Shown here piece after piece: positions 33,745-48,700 of a stretch of 62,000 bases of DNA. The notes beneath the pieces are model-generated. The model saw only the letters and a program-made list of their open reading frames with translations. It was not told the origin of the DNA and searched no databases. Made by a program: the position numbers and the translations under genes. The stretch is from Tubiluchus corallicola (lineage: Eukaryota; Priapulida; Priapulimorpha; Priapulimorphida; Tubiluchidae), in assembly GCA_030141605.1 (NCBI GenBank), contig JAQGDQ010000242.1:1-62000 (forward strand), written 5' to 3'. Position 1 is the first letter of the stretch; each line of letters begins with the position of its first letter.

Positions 33745-36707
33745 TATGGATGTTAATAATGTTAATTATGTGGAAGTGAAGTTTGGTTTTTTCATGGTAA
33801 TAAACTTATGCAGTCTGGTTATAAAAGATCATCGGTCGTCGACTACGGTTTATTTTGCCTTCTCGCCACACTTGAATCGTGGCTGACTGGCTGGCTGCTT
33901 AGAATGTGCCATAAACTTGCCACTTGATTCAATTATTGGATGCTGTTCTGCAAAATGAGTGTATTGTAATTTGCACTGCCAAATGAAACCTCTAGATCTC
34001 TGCTTTACACAGTAGATTATAAGTAAAACTTGAGCAAACTTTGTTCACATTTTGCACTTTACGTCTCATGGGCAGTAGAATCTCATTATAATGTCAAGCA
34101 GAAACACTGCGGATGAGCTGTACACAAGTTTCATTTTACTGGGTAACATTCTTTTGCTGCAACTCAGTAAAGTATTTGCTCACACTAGTTCTAGGCCCAG
34201 ACTCAGTCAGCAAGTTTGTACATACTCTTTTTTGTTAAGAACCGAAGCCAATGTTTGAATTGGAGCCTGTTTTTGAAAAGTTTGCAGCTGGAAATTTCAT
34301 TTGCAAACCCACCTTATTTATGTCAGATTTCTTGCTGCAAATTTGAGCTTCCATTTTTAACGATAATGGCCATGTTATATTTCATTGATTGGACGTTGTT
34401 GTTATGTAATTTTCTACATTTTAGATCTGAATAACTCATTGCTCTTGTGTAAAAATGCAGTTATTCAACTATTAGTGTCTGTGATGTCACTAAGACTTAA
34501 TTTTGTTATTTATTGTAATACAGTGTAATATCACAAATGTGTGTAACTGTGATTGTGATTTATAGATTATGAAGAATGAGGTTAGGGCTAAATTGTCTTT
34601 ATTTGTTTTGGAGAATGTGATATTATAACAGATGCTCTTTGCACTGGGCAAGCAAGATATATTGTTTATACACATCACTGTAAATCGTTGTTATGTGTAG
34701 TTTCAGATTCAGCTTTTGTTGTGGCACATGCAGTAAAATGCTATTAATTTTCTTTTACTAATTACGGTATTGATCAAGAACTGTAATGAATAACAATACA
34801 ACAACTAAGCACAGGGTATAGTAATTTTAATAGTGGCTGTAAGTCATAAAGCCATAATAACTGGAACATTCATCCATGTAGATTAGGCAATATTGCTTAT
34901 ATAATTATATTCATCTACTACTCAAAACATTTTACAGCATGAAAAAAACTGTTATGTTAGGTATTTTTGGAAATAAAATATATCAGGGAACATTTTTATA
35001 GTTGCCTTTTACTACCTTTTCAATAAATTTAAAAAGCTAAATGAGAGCAAGAAATTACTGTCTTTGTGTCACCTTTATTAGTTTGTAAAATTAATTAATT
35101 GAGTGTTAAAGATTTACCAGATAGCATGTTCTACTCTGAATGAAATAATGGCCCTTGAATGAACATGTATTTATTTATTTCTTCTGAAGCTTTGCCAGTC
35201 TCAGAGTTTCAGAGCTATTCAAACAAAGCAGCCAGCATCATGCTCAGAGTAATCAGGGCCACTAATGGCTAAACACAGTTATGGTTTTTAACTTGGCTGT
35301 TCCCCCCATTACCCAACTATACTACTATTTTGGCATATTTTGAGTGCTTGGGCCACTTTTGTGTTAATTTGCTCATCTGTTTGCATCAGTCTTCCGCACC
35401 ATTTTTTTGGAATCAATACTGGTCATCACAAGAATGAATGCAATAATTAATAATTAACGTTGTAGAACATGATAATTATTTTATGGTCTTAAAATCATTT
35501 TGAAGTGACACGATACATCGTTGTAGTATTTGCATCAGTAATATTGCCTCTTCTGTTAGTGATGATGTTGAACAATATAAAGATGAAAGATTTGATTTAG
35601 GAGTCATGCAATATCTTAATCTATTAAGGAACAAAATTGCCAAGACTAGCTTATAAATAAAGAGAAATGGATTTGAAGTTGTCTGCTAACCAAGAATTGA
35701 TGCATTTATAAAGGTTGGTGCAAAAGGGCCAGAGAAATAATCTATAACTAGAAGGTTTCTTTTAAAGGGCTGGATGTTAACTCATAGTTAACTTGGAATT
35801 TACTCACAATTTAGATAGATTGTGAAAATAACGTTTATCCAAAACGAATAGTATGCAGCAAGGCCATATTAATGTGCCTAAGAGTACAAGCTTAAATTTT
35901 CCCCCTAAGATCTATTACCCGTAAGGCCAAAGCAGTTCTTTGTCATACATAATAATAATTATGGTGCTGCCAGAGATATTTATATTACTACGTAATGGCT
36001 TCTGCTGCTTCGCCTACTCAGCTATTGTATCATTGAAAAATTCATGCCACAGATGGCGCGCAAAAGTAAATTGATCGATTGAGTTTGTCTGGACAGGAGA
36101 TGAATCATTTCGTGGGTGCTACTATACTTTTTCCGATATCATTTTCACAGCTTTTGTGGTATTATTCACGCTTTATAGTACTTATCAGTATTTTGGCTGT
36201 GCTTCCGACAAGACATGTGATTCAACAGCATCAAATTATGGCATTTTGTATTTTCTTGTGTTTGTATTATGAAATTTGTCAAGCGGTTTAATCGTTCAAG
36301 CCGTCTAATTAAATTATAATTGTAAGTCTGCATTTCTTTATTACTATTACTACTACTAGTTACTACTTTTATAACTGCCTGCATTATAGAATCGCTTGAC
36401 TGAAATCGAGCTAAGTTAGTGTCAGTCGGTTCTTTTCACTTGGTGTATGTTTACTTTTAAGTTTTAGGCCTACATTCGTTTCACATGTTGTTATTATTTA
36501 ACAAGAGCTTCTTGATTTAGTGATAATTTTATATGAATTTCGGCTCGCTTTTAAGGCAAAGGGAAGTGCTTTTTTGAAATATGCTGTGACACACTTTGAA
36601 GAACTTTGTATAAGAATAGTGTAGAGACTACATTTTCAGCAGTTTGTAACCTTGCAGCCACAATGTACCTATTCGCTATTCACACTTATCATATTTACAT
36701 ATTTCAG
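33745..36707. other. ZIP9 3' end and intergenic DNA before the Rac-like gene
   Basis: AATAAA (33799-33804) probably ends ZIP9. The rest is AT-rich with no supported gene. AGATGGCGCG at 36051-36060 and a good donor (GTAAGT at 36322) before the acceptor at 36707 suggest a non-coding first exon of the Rac-like gene ending at 36321. Confidence 0.45.
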
Positions 36708-36744
36708 GTTGAGCTTTTAGTGGCATAATAGAGTTAAAAGAACA

Positions 36745-39700
36745 ATGTCGTCTCAGGGACGACCAATAAAATGTGTTGTGGTTGGAGATGGAACTGTGGG
36801 AAAAACATGTATGCTTATCTCATACACAACTGATAGCTTTCCTGCTGAATATGTGCCTACAGTGTAAGTGCTAATACATTGTCGTTGGTGCTTTGCTTAG
36901 TATGTGGTGATTTTACTGTAATTGTAATTTTTATGGTTGGTGCACATGTACAATTGTTTTTGCACTGCATCAGTGGCTGTTACTGCTGCTCAAAGTAAAA
37001 CTTTTAGCACTGTTTATTAGGATGACCTATTTATAAATTACATGTTTATAGACTTATAATGTTTAATATCCTGTTATTATAGCTTAACTATTTATCAATT
37101 TAAGAAAATAATTAGATTAAGCTTGAAAGACCAGTGTATTATAACACTGTGGATGCTATGGTGCACTGGATAAATTATCCAGTATGTAAACACTAATAGT
37201 AACTGACTAGGAAGAACTCATGAACTAGGAATTTTCATGGTAAAATCTCTCCACTCATCATAATGCTTTGCTAGTATTTTAATAAGTCACCCTCATTAAA
37301 ATGTTGTTGTGTGCCCATGTTAACTTTGTTCTCAATTGTGATAGAAATCGTTGGTAAATGAGACTTCTAATCTTAATGAACAATAATTCTATAGTAAGCA
37401 GCACATATTAACAAACTTGTGATAGTCTGACTCTGTAGTTTGATGAGTATAAGGTCACAGGAATGATTAAAGATGATTTTTCCCAAGGCACACATTCACT
37501 GGACAGAAATCAGGGGCAAAAGTTTTACATTGTGGTTGTAACATTTCTCACCATTGTAAAACATCTCTTACTGTGGAAAACAGCACTGAACTACGAAAAA
37601 TGGTCCGTTTCTTTTACTTTAGCGATGGTACAATTTTCTCTTGTTGAACTTTACTTTGCCAGCCAGTTAACATAACTCAACTAACACACAATAATTATTT
37701 CTTCTAATCAAGCTATAATAAACAGTTTTTAATACTGCAATATTATCTCAACTAACACACAATAATTATTTCTTCTAATCAAGTTATAATAAACAGTTTT
37801 TAATACTGCAATATTATACATAATCTAAACCAAGCCAATTTGATTATAGTTGTTTTTATTATGACGATAGCGTAGAGTTGATACACTCACAATCCACGGT
37901 AGAAGAAAAAATTATTATGTATTGTCTATGAAAGGTTATAATTTCGATAATCAATGACATACGCCATTCTAATAAAATAATTTGCTATTAAGTTATCACA
38001 CTTGTTTTTAACTTATTTTAGGTGACATTCTTGAAGATTGTCAACAGGCTTAAAGTCAAGTGAAAGAGCTAGAAGTTTCACTTAGGCTAACTATAAATTT
38101 CTCGAGAACCGCATTTGTGTATTTATCATTAAATACATTTTTTCTTAAATATCAAGAATTCACGATCAAGTGAAGGCCTTATAACAGTTGTGCAAATTAC
38201 CTGGTTGAAATAAAGTTTTCTATCCTCCTTCATAATTACACACGTGTGTCACTTTGTACACCGTTACATCAATGTGACGATTTTTGAGTTCATAAAGAAA
38301 AAGTGACAATTGCATAGTGCAGCTACATCATTATCTCATTTATTTGCTAAAAGTGAGTACGGGGTTCAGTTTGTCTGGTATCTTCTCACGTGGTGGCTAC
38401 GCAGTCTGGTCTTTACAGCACATTTCTTGCCTATTTTTTACATCTTGGAAAATTGAAAAAAGTTTGGTTATCAGCATTCTGTTTCCTTGATTCTTTCTAG
38501 GTGACCTTTGCTTGGCTATTTTACATGGTGGCGATTGACATATCGTAAATCTGCCCAGTGGGAATAATCCCGTTGTATTGCTTTCCCAAATATTGGAATA
38601 TAAATCACCTGTCTGAAGATGACCTTTAGAATGTTCTTCAACTGATTCTACTGTCCACGAGAGCGTCTTTTTCTTAACTCAGCAATTATTGCCTTTTAAT
38701 CAAACTTGTTACTGGTAGCAAAGTGAAACTGCAGACCTAAAGTTGGATATTTCTGTTTAGTATTGTGTGTGTCTTATCGTTGCATTCTATAATGTTCATT
38801 AATGACTGACAACTTATTAATTTTTAGGTTTGACAATTATTCTGCAGCTATGATGTGTGATGGCATACCAGTTAGCCTAGGATTGTGGGATACTGCGGGT
38901 CAAGAGGATTATGATAGGTTACGCCCTCTTTCTTATCCACAGGTAAGCTTTCCAAACTGCTTCAACGACTGTCATTGAACGATTCCTAAATCGGCTCGTC
39001 TTGAAGATGACACAGTACTAGTGTTAATTCATTCGGTTTGTGTTTCATTTTCAGACGGATGTATTCCTTATATGCTTTAGTATTGTTAGTCCATCGTCAT
39101 TTGAAAACGTAACAACAAAGTGGTACCCTGAGATCAAGCATCACTGCCCTGAAGCTCCACTCATTTTAGTAGGTAAGTTGATTGAAGAGAGTGATAAATC
39201 ATATTTTAGTAGCCTGTGTTATTATTTATTAGTCTCGATGAAGTGTGAACTAAATTAAGCATTTTGGTTAAATGTTTCCCAAAAGAAGCAATATTATACC
39301 CTTGTACCACTATAAGTTACTTGTATACACCCGTCTACTCTGGTGCGCAGGTCTCCTTACAGGGATGTTTAAAGTAAAACCTGACCCAATATTAAACTCT
39401 AGGTCAAAAAATTCTACTCTTTAAAATATTGAAACGAAATATATTATTTTTTCAAAAATGACTTATGTAAAAGAATTATTACCACACAAACACAATTTCA
39501 CGTTCGCGCCACTAGTTCTTCGCTGTTACGTGCATTTCGCCATTCAAATTCGCTAGTTAGACGGGCAGTAGCACCTGCATTTTGTAAACACATTACACAA
39601 AAACAGGTGCTGTACCTCTTAGTTCAGATGTGTTACTTTGTGACGAACTACACACGTTCGACTTCTCATAGCACAGCTGTCAATTTGAAATTTGAATTTT

Positions 39701-42700
39701 TTTTAAGACTTGCCTAGTTTTAGTACAACACAGTGAATATCTTGTAGTAGCACTGTACTTCAATTTTCGCTTTCGCAAACACGTGCAACACGCTCGTAGA
39801 ATATGTTTGTTGGTAAAAATTATGTTAGTTTAAGATGTCATCAATAGTTGGGCTTGCCTGTCGTTAATTAAGTTTTTAGTCCGTTATCAGAAATGCTTTT
39901 GCAGTATTAATCATGTTAAAATGTCTCCTAAAAGGGAGGGAGAACTAGAGATCTTACATTTTTCAGAAAATATTTAATTGCACTATAAGTGTCATGTAAA
40001 ATACAAAATTACTACAAACTAAAAAAACTGGTTTTAAGTTCTGTTTACGTTTCTTGCTTTCAGATTACTTCTGTGAGAAATTTTGGTTTTTGAATTACAA
40101 ATTTGAATGGGTGGTGGTGGTGTAGATCGTTAGTGGAGATCAGTAGAAATTTGAATAACTGTTGCTGAGCTAACACCGAGTTAACATTGTTGTTCTCAAG
40201 GGATTTCCTTGTGTTTTTCAGTTTTCTAACACATGTTTCGACTATTTATAGAAAACTGCTTAAAATTTCATAATATTTAGTGCTAGTTCATAATAACGAA
40301 ACACCTTTTCCAAAAAAATAGTGTTCTCTCAGTACGATATATGCTTTCATTGGATGTTTTCAAGCATATTTAACCGAATTCCTGGTAAAATGGGGTTTTG
40401 TAGTATATAAATTCTTGCTAGTAAACTAGGACCAGTACAATATGTATGTTTTCATTGGATGTTTTCAAGGCAAATTTAACCGAATTCTTGGTAAAATGGG
40501 GTTTTGTAGTATATAAACTCTTGCTAGTAAACTAGGACCAGTTGTTGCTAATCCGTAGCCATTTGTAGCTCAAGAACCCTGTGCTTCACCAGGTGTATAC
40601 ATGTGATGTATCTTTGGACCACTTCATGACGTATTCAGTAGTAGTCTTCATGACCAGTATACAGTTCATGATCAATTCTGTAGTAATCTGTCCAAACTGA
40701 CATTTCAACTAATCTGTTGTAGCGACAAAAAACTAACTAAGCTTTTAGATTAGATAATTTACTTGAATCCTAGCTACACAATGTAGTGCTGTAGGTTCTG
40801 TATACAGCTAAAGAAAAGCCTATCTTGTGTGAAGTGAAACTCGTTACTGCTTGACTTAATTCAGTACACTCTCTAGCCTAATCTCTTAGTATTAATTGTA
40901 GTTTTCATAAAAAAGGTTATCAAATGACATAAAACTTTGGGACCAGAGGAATGGTCGACACTGTGTTCGCAGCCAAGTAGCATTGCGCCTGGTTAAGAAA
41001 AGGAAGGGTGACCACTGGGAAACATTCTTAGTGCCGTATGTGTAGTACCAATGGCCATTTCTCTCATTTAGAAATGATGTACTAACATGTGAAAATAATC
41101 AAGATGTACAATTATCCTTGGTTATGACTTACATGCTGGTCCTGCCACACACGTCTGCCATTGTGCTGGACTACACACGTATGAGAACAATTTAAACCTT
41201 GTTAGTTTTAGGTTCTGAATGCTTTAGGACTTAATGCTTATATAGCATTTTTATGTGCTGAAATAAACTTTAAATTAAATTAAAATAAAAAAACCCGTAT
41301 AGTGTGCAAACTTCCCTAGCCTCCCTTGCCGGAGCTAACAGGACTCCCTGGGTTGATGTTGGGTACTCCTTGTTGCACTTGGAGATTGTCTTAAACATTT
41401 TTCCATTTGTTTGTCTTGATAAAGCTAGGTTAAGCTATTTGGATACCATCTGATACAAAATCGAAGTAGATTGTGCCTGGCAGTGTTGTTTATGAGAGAG
41501 AAAGTGTAGCATAAATGATATGTGACTCTGGTCTCTAGTGATTGATGTTGAACAGCTGAGTACAGGGTTTCAACTCTGACTTGGCTTCATTACTCGCTGT
41601 ACGTGCAGGCGTATTAAAACATCAGCAAAACATTTGAAAATTAGAACCAAATGTGTTATAGAAAACACTGACTGTGATGTTAAACAAACATTCGACTATT
41701 TTTAATTTGACCTAAATAGAATTTATTAATCATTTGTTCTGCATTTGCATTTTTCTTAGAGTTTAATTAGCATGTATGTATGTAAGATTTGATACACTAA
41801 TTTAATTATTTTTTCCTGTCCTTTTTTGTAATCCTATGATGTAGTTTACATTTTAAAGTCATTATGTTGTGGAAGAATGTTAAAAGGTTAACAATCTGTA
41901 ATTTTCTCAATTGTTGTAGTACTTGCCTTATAATTCATGCTTGTCGTAAAAGCTAATCAAATTTGCAGCTGTTTATGTGTATTGCTGCTGTGTTTATTTA
42001 CAGTATGTGTGCTTATTTTTCATGCCAGCTGCCCTAGCACTGGACGGTGGTCATTGGCCGCCATTTGAAACCTGTGTGAATATAGCATAGGACCGCTTGA
42101 GGTTGAAATCTATTCGGAATGTAGTAATGAATTTCACCCTTGGGCGAGTCGGTGTGTGTCACTGTACCTTGATTTTGCTGAGCAGTTCGTGCCTTCTCTG
42201 CCAATTTGCATATACTTTTCTCAAAGTGCTGAAGGACATTGTCACTGCTTTAGCTAAACCTTTTCTTGACGTTCTCTATGTTTTAGCATAACATTCCCAT
42301 GTTCCTTGTTCTTTTTTGAACAACACTGTCATGTATATTTGCATTAAAACGTTGGATTTGTTTAATTAAGGACATTCAGTAAGGGTGTAATACAAAATCT
42401 ATTTTTAAGACAAATTCTTTAGTAAAATGTGCAAAAGTGGGACTGCTAATGTGTCTTCTGTTGAAGTTTTAAACATTTGGTGGCAAAAGTGGCTCTTGTC
42501 TGAAGTACTTTTCTTACTACTTTTGTGCAGTGGGCGGGTGACCTGTAAAAATGGCGTCTGCACTTAACTAGACTGTATTTTGCCAGACTCAGTTTATGGC
42601 TTTTAAGTTCTTCTCTTCTTTTGCAGTCTGTTACACCCAGAAACACCTCAGGGATCCCTGGGGATGAGTTACTTACATGACCACTGCTGCAAGCTGACCC

Positions 42701-45700
42701 ATGTCCTAGTTGTCCTGTAATGTGTGTGCATCGTGCTGGGTAGTGTTGAGATCATTGAACTGATTGCTGGCAAACTTGAGTTTATTCTAACTCATTATAT
42801 GGATTATATCTCAAAGTAAATTATAATATCCTATGTCTGCTGTTTTTAGTTTTACTGAGCCAATGTTTTTAGTCTTACTGAGCTAATGTTTTTAGTCTTA
42901 CTGAGCTAATGTTTTTAGTCTTACTGAGCTAATGTTCTTAGTCTTACCGAGCTAATGTTTTTGAGTCTTACCAAGCTAATGTTTTTAGTCTTATCAAGCT
43001 AATGTTTTTGAGTCTTACTGAGCTAATGTTTTTGAGCCTTACTGAGATAATGTTTTAGTCTTACCAAGCTAATGTTTTTAGTCTTACTGAGCTAATGTTT
43101 TTAGTCGCACCAAGCTAATGTTTTTAGTCTTACCAAGCTAATGTTTTTAGTCTTACTGAGCTAATGTTTTTAGTCGTACCGAGCTAATGTTTTTAGCCTT
43201 ACCAAGCTAATGTTTTTAGTCTTACCAAGCTAATGTTTTTGAGTCTTACTGAACTAATGTTCTTGAGTCTTACTGAGCTAATGTTTTTAGTCTTACCAAG
43301 CTAACGTTTTTAGTCTTACTGAGCTAATGTTTTTGAGTCTTACTGAGTTAATGTTTTTAGTCTTACCAAGCTAATGTTTTTAGTCTTACTGAGCTAATGT
43401 TTTTGAGTCTTACTGAGTTAATGTTTTTAGTCTTACCAAGCTAATGTTTTTAGTCTTACTGAGCTAATGTTTTTAGTCGCACCAAGCTAATGTTTTTAGT
43501 CTTACCAAGCTAATGTTTTTAGTCTTACTGAGCTAATGTTTTTAGTCGTACCGAGCTAATGTTTTTAGTCTTACCAAGCTAATGTTTTTAGTCTTACCAA
43601 GCTAATGTTTTTGAGTCTTACTGAACTAATGTTCTTGAGTCTTACTGAGCTAATGTTTTTAGTCTTACCAAGCTAACGTTTTTAGTCTTACTGAGCTAAT
43701 GTTTTTGAGTCTTACTGAGTTAATGTTTTTAGTCTTACCAAGCTAATGTTTTTAGTCTTACTGAGCTAATGTTTTTAGTCTTACCGCATAAGTGTTTTTA
43801 ATCTTATTGAGCTAATGTTTTTGAGTCTTACTGAGTTAATGTTTTCAGTCTTATTTAGCCATTGCTTTTAGTTTAACTGAGCTAATGTTTTTAGTCTTAC
43901 TAAGCTAATGTATTTAGTCGTACCAAGCTAGGGTTTTTAGTCTTACTAAGCTAATGTTTTTAGTCATACTGAGCTAATGTTTTAGTCTGACTGAACTATT
44001 AGTCTTACCGAGCTAATGTTTTAGTCTTACCGAGCTAATGTTTTAGTCTTACTAAGCTAATGTTTTTAGTCTTACTGAGCTAATGTTTTTAGTCGTACCG
44101 AGCTAATGTTTTCAGTCGTACTGAGCTAATGTTTTTAGTCTTACTAAGCTAATGTTTTTAGTCGTACCAAGCTAATGTTTTTAGTCTTACTAAGCTAATG
44201 TTTTTAGTCATACCGAGCTAATGCTTTTCGTCTTACTGAGCTAATGTATGTTACAGACAACTGACTATACTGCGTTATATACCATTTCATTTTGCCACTT
44301 ATTCTAACAGCATACTCATCTTCCATTGTAACACAGCCAGGCTGACTGATGATATTATTAACTGCTCATTACTGGGTCACTTTCACTTTGTGGAATGAAT
44401 GCAGCACTTTGTGTTGTCTAATAGTAATCAATATGTGATGAAAGTTGGGTCTGTAATATCCATCCACACTGCATCAGATTATGCATTGCGCACGAATTAG
44501 AAAATAATACTTCTACGACATTCTGTCTGAAATAGCAAAATCTGCTTTTCTTGACGCTTTGTGAAAACAGTGTTAGAAAACTAAAACAAAAAATTAGCAA
44601 GTGGAAGAGTTAACCTTTATATGGAAAGTACAGTACCTGTTATTAAATGATAATGTGCTTGAAAATGATGATTTGCTTGACACCTCTTATGTTAGTGAAC
44701 TAAACCAGGTTCACAATGAATAAAGTTGCTGCTAAGCAGTTCTGATACTAGCACATGCATTGTCAGTGGTCCAGAAACACTGTCTTGTTCCTAGTTACTG
44801 GTTTAATAGTGCTAGATGCAGTGTAGGACTACAGTAAGCTGGGCTTCTTTTAATTCGATATTTTTGTTTGTAATTTTATGTGCAGCAGATTTCTAAGAGT
44901 TAATTGAACACGAGCTTTCATGCCATCACACTAGTGGGAGGTTCTGTCTCAATATCGGTCTAACAATGGGTCTCCAAAATGGGCAGAGAAAAATTATTGG
45001 ATGTAGTAGAAAAATTTGATTGATTTAAGTAACAAGTATCAGTTTCTCAATCTTAAATTTGACATATATAACGGGCACGTTGAGTCGCTCAGTCTGTTTC
45101 TACCCATCCTTGCCCGCCCCCTGGTGTTTTAATGTGCCACTGAATGTTATAGTAAATATACAAACTTGTAGTACTGAGCAGCTGTTGGGCCGAGGCACCT
45201 TGATACTTCCAGTTTGATGTTTTTGTATTTCATTTTGTTACGATCTTTCGTGTCACTTAAGGTTTAGTTACTGCACCGAGTTTTTTCAATGTATCTTTTC
45301 TTTACTTCATTGTCTTTGCATTCTTTTTTACAGTATCTTTTTCTTATGTATTATAGTTTGTTGGGTATACGTAACAAACGTTCATACTTTCTGTTGTAGC
45401 AGCATTCTTCATCATGGAAGCTTAAAGAAAGTTCTTCACTTTCTTCAAATTGTTTTCGTTTCTCTGATTTGAACCCTTTGCTCAGATCAATTCACCGTTT
45501 TCGGTGTTCAGCGACACAGCTGATCCATTCAGTATTAAATAACAAAGGTTGCATTCTGTGCAGCTGTTCATGCGTAGATTATATTGTGGTTGTAAAATGT
45601 AAAGATCAACGTTTCTCAATTTCCTTCTTGGCACGTGCCTGTGGTTTACAAACATCTTACATTTTCCTTTATATTGTCACCAATAAAATGTCGTACTTAC

Positions 45701-48700
45701 TAACAGGGCTTGTGTTACGGAGTGGTGTTACTATGGAATTTCTTTTTAAATTTTCCTCATACGTCATATTATCATACACGAGATAAAGTATGGCCTTCCA
45801 CCTAAAGCTAATCAAACCATGATACGGTTTAGTTTAGTGTATTATAAGAGTATAAGTTTTAAATTGTTCAATATCTTGTGAATACCTATGAGATTTTTCT
45901 GAAAATCACAGAATATATCACACATACTGACATACTTGTGGGACTATGAGCTTTGTAATGTTATGACTATGACTACTGGGTGAGCTGCAGTTTTTAATGC
46001 AAAAGAATCTTTTTATTACTTTCGATTTTTTTAGAATCTTGTTACACTGTTTGAGGCGCACGAGTACCTCATTAATAAAAAAAAGGGCCAATTTGCTTAG
46101 CTTGGTCACTCTCTTTTGTAACTAGACCTAATGCATTGTCCAATGCTTTAGACTGAATACTTTCTTATGTTTGCAAAAATTGAACTGAATATTGGTTAAG
46201 AGTTGGCCTTTAACTAGGAAGTACTTTTAGTAATATAGTAATGTTAATGTGCTTGTACATGATGATTAGTTTGACACCTCTTATGTTAGTGAACTAACAC
46301 AATGTTATTCACAATGAATAAAGTTGCTGCTAAGCAATTCTGATACTAGCACATGCTTTGTAAGTGGTCCTTAAACACTGTTTTGTAATTGGTGTAATAG
46401 TGTGAGATCCACTACAGGACTACAGTTGGCTGCTCTTTTAACTAATAATGTTTTTGAATAAAATTGGTGCTGAACAATTCTGTTGCCAGCATATAACAAT
46501 GAAGTCTCCATGCAGTAATTTCGATACTTTATATTTCTCTTTACTATTTCTCTACTTTTTCTCTTTACTATCATTTATATTATTAAATATTTTGCTTATT
46601 CTGTCCTATATATACAAAACCTAAGTGCTTTATGTATGTCAGCTTTACAGTAGCTGTGAAATAACAATAAAGGGTTTCTCATGAGCATTAGAGAGAAAAA
46701 ATCCTTTCCTTTTGTATATGAAGTATCACCAAGTTTGCTCTTTTTAGAAGCTATGTGGACTTGAGTTAAGGAATAATCAAATCATGATACGGTTTAGTGT
46801 ATTATAAGAGTATAAATTTTAAATTATTCAATATCTTGTGAATACCTGAGATTTTTCTGAAGATCACAAAATATATCACACATACTGACATACTTGTGGG
46901 ACTATGAGCTTTATAATGTTATGATTATGACTACTGAGTAAGCTACAGTTTTTGATGCAAAAGGATCTTTTTATGACTTTCGATTTTTTAGAAACCTGTT
47001 GCACTGTTTGAGGCACATGAGCGCCTCATTAATAAAAAAAGGACCAATTGTCCACTGCTTCAGACTGAATACTTTCTTATGTTTGTAAAAATTAAACAGA
47101 ATATTGATGGGGTTAAGAGTTGACCTTTAACTAGGAAGTACTATTAGTAATATAGTAATGTTAATGTGCTTGTACATGATGATTAGTTTGACACCTCTTA
47201 TGTTAGTGAACTAACACAATGTTGTTCACAATGAATAAAGTTGCTGCTAAGCAATTCTGATACTAGCACATGCTTTGTTAGTGGTCCTTAAACACTGTTT
47301 TGTAATTGGTGTAATAGTGTGAGATCCACTATAGGACTACAGTTGGCTGCTCTTTTAACTGTTTTTGAATAAAATTGGTGCTGAGCAGTTCTCTTGCCAG
47401 CATATAACAATGTAGTCTCCATACAGTAATTTCGATACTTTATATTTCTTAGCCAGTTCAGTTATGTTAAGAAGGAATAATTTTATCAAACGATTCATTT
47501 TTTTCTCTTTACTATCATTTATATTATTAAATATTTTGCTCATTCTGTCCTATATATACAAAACCAAAGTGCTTTATGTACGTCAGCTCTACGGTAGCTG
47601 TGAAATAACAATAAAGGATTTTTCATGAGCATTATAGAGAAAAAATCATTTGCCTCATCAAGTGAATCAATCATCACTTGGTGATGAAGCATCATCAAGT
47701 TTGCTCTTTTTAGAAGATATGTGTACCTGAGTTAAGGAGCGCCAGTGAATTGTGAAATATGGGTTGCATGCTTATTGTTATAGTCTGTTTATATGAACAG
47801 GAGTCTATCAGGACTTTATGATCTGATAACAGATTACAGAAAACTTGAGTTAGCCAGATTCGTGTCAAGTGGAACTTCAATTAGAATTGGACTTCCCATA
47901 TGTTTTAAAAGCTGAAAGCTTAGCAAAGATTCTGCATTGTCGTTCCTTAAAAATCTTCTAAGAATTTCCAAGGTGGAAGACATACGTAATACATTCATTG
48001 TATTATTATTGCCATTTTCTGTGAACCGTTGTTTTTTTTGTACACAACTTTGTGTTATTCTTGAGCTAATATTTATTATTCCTGTTTTCCACTTCCAGGA
48101 ACAAAGCTGGATTTACGGGATGACAAAGAAACATTAGCCATGCTTTCTGAACAGGGACTGTCACCCATCAAGCGAGAGCAAGGGGTCAAAATGGCATCAA
48201 AAGTGCGAGCTGTAAAATATATGGAGTGTTCAGCATTAACGCAACGGGGACTCAAACAGGTACTCACACTCATTTTCCACAAAAAAATTAGTAAAGAAAC
48301 TTGTTACTTTGTCCGTCTATGCTGAGATAAAGAAAATTGTGACTACTGTCCTATTTATCAGTCATGAAAAAAGTGAAAATAAGATTTCAAAAATAGGAGG
48401 CACAGGATTTTGTTACTGGTCTATAAGTTATGAAAAAATGCCATTGTTAGTTTTTTCATGTTTTTGCAACTTAATAATGTAATTAAATTTTTTCAGCTCA
48501 TGCATTTTTATATTTAATTGCAATCACTCGGGATGGACAGATCCAATAAATGCACAAACGTAATACTATATTAGAAAATCTAAAAAATTTTGCACCTCTA
48601 CTGGGTATGGTACCCAGGAATTTCTGCTTTCTTGGCACTTATGCTAAACATCATAGAGGCACTTGGGCTTTTCAGACTCAAAAATTTACACTATAAGTCA

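Noticed and set aside
39574-39616. Small hairpin AGCACCTG ... CAGGTGCT as a possible microRNA
   Set aside because: Stem is only about 17 bp with mismatches and the loop is short; too small for a precursor, and such pairs are common by chance.
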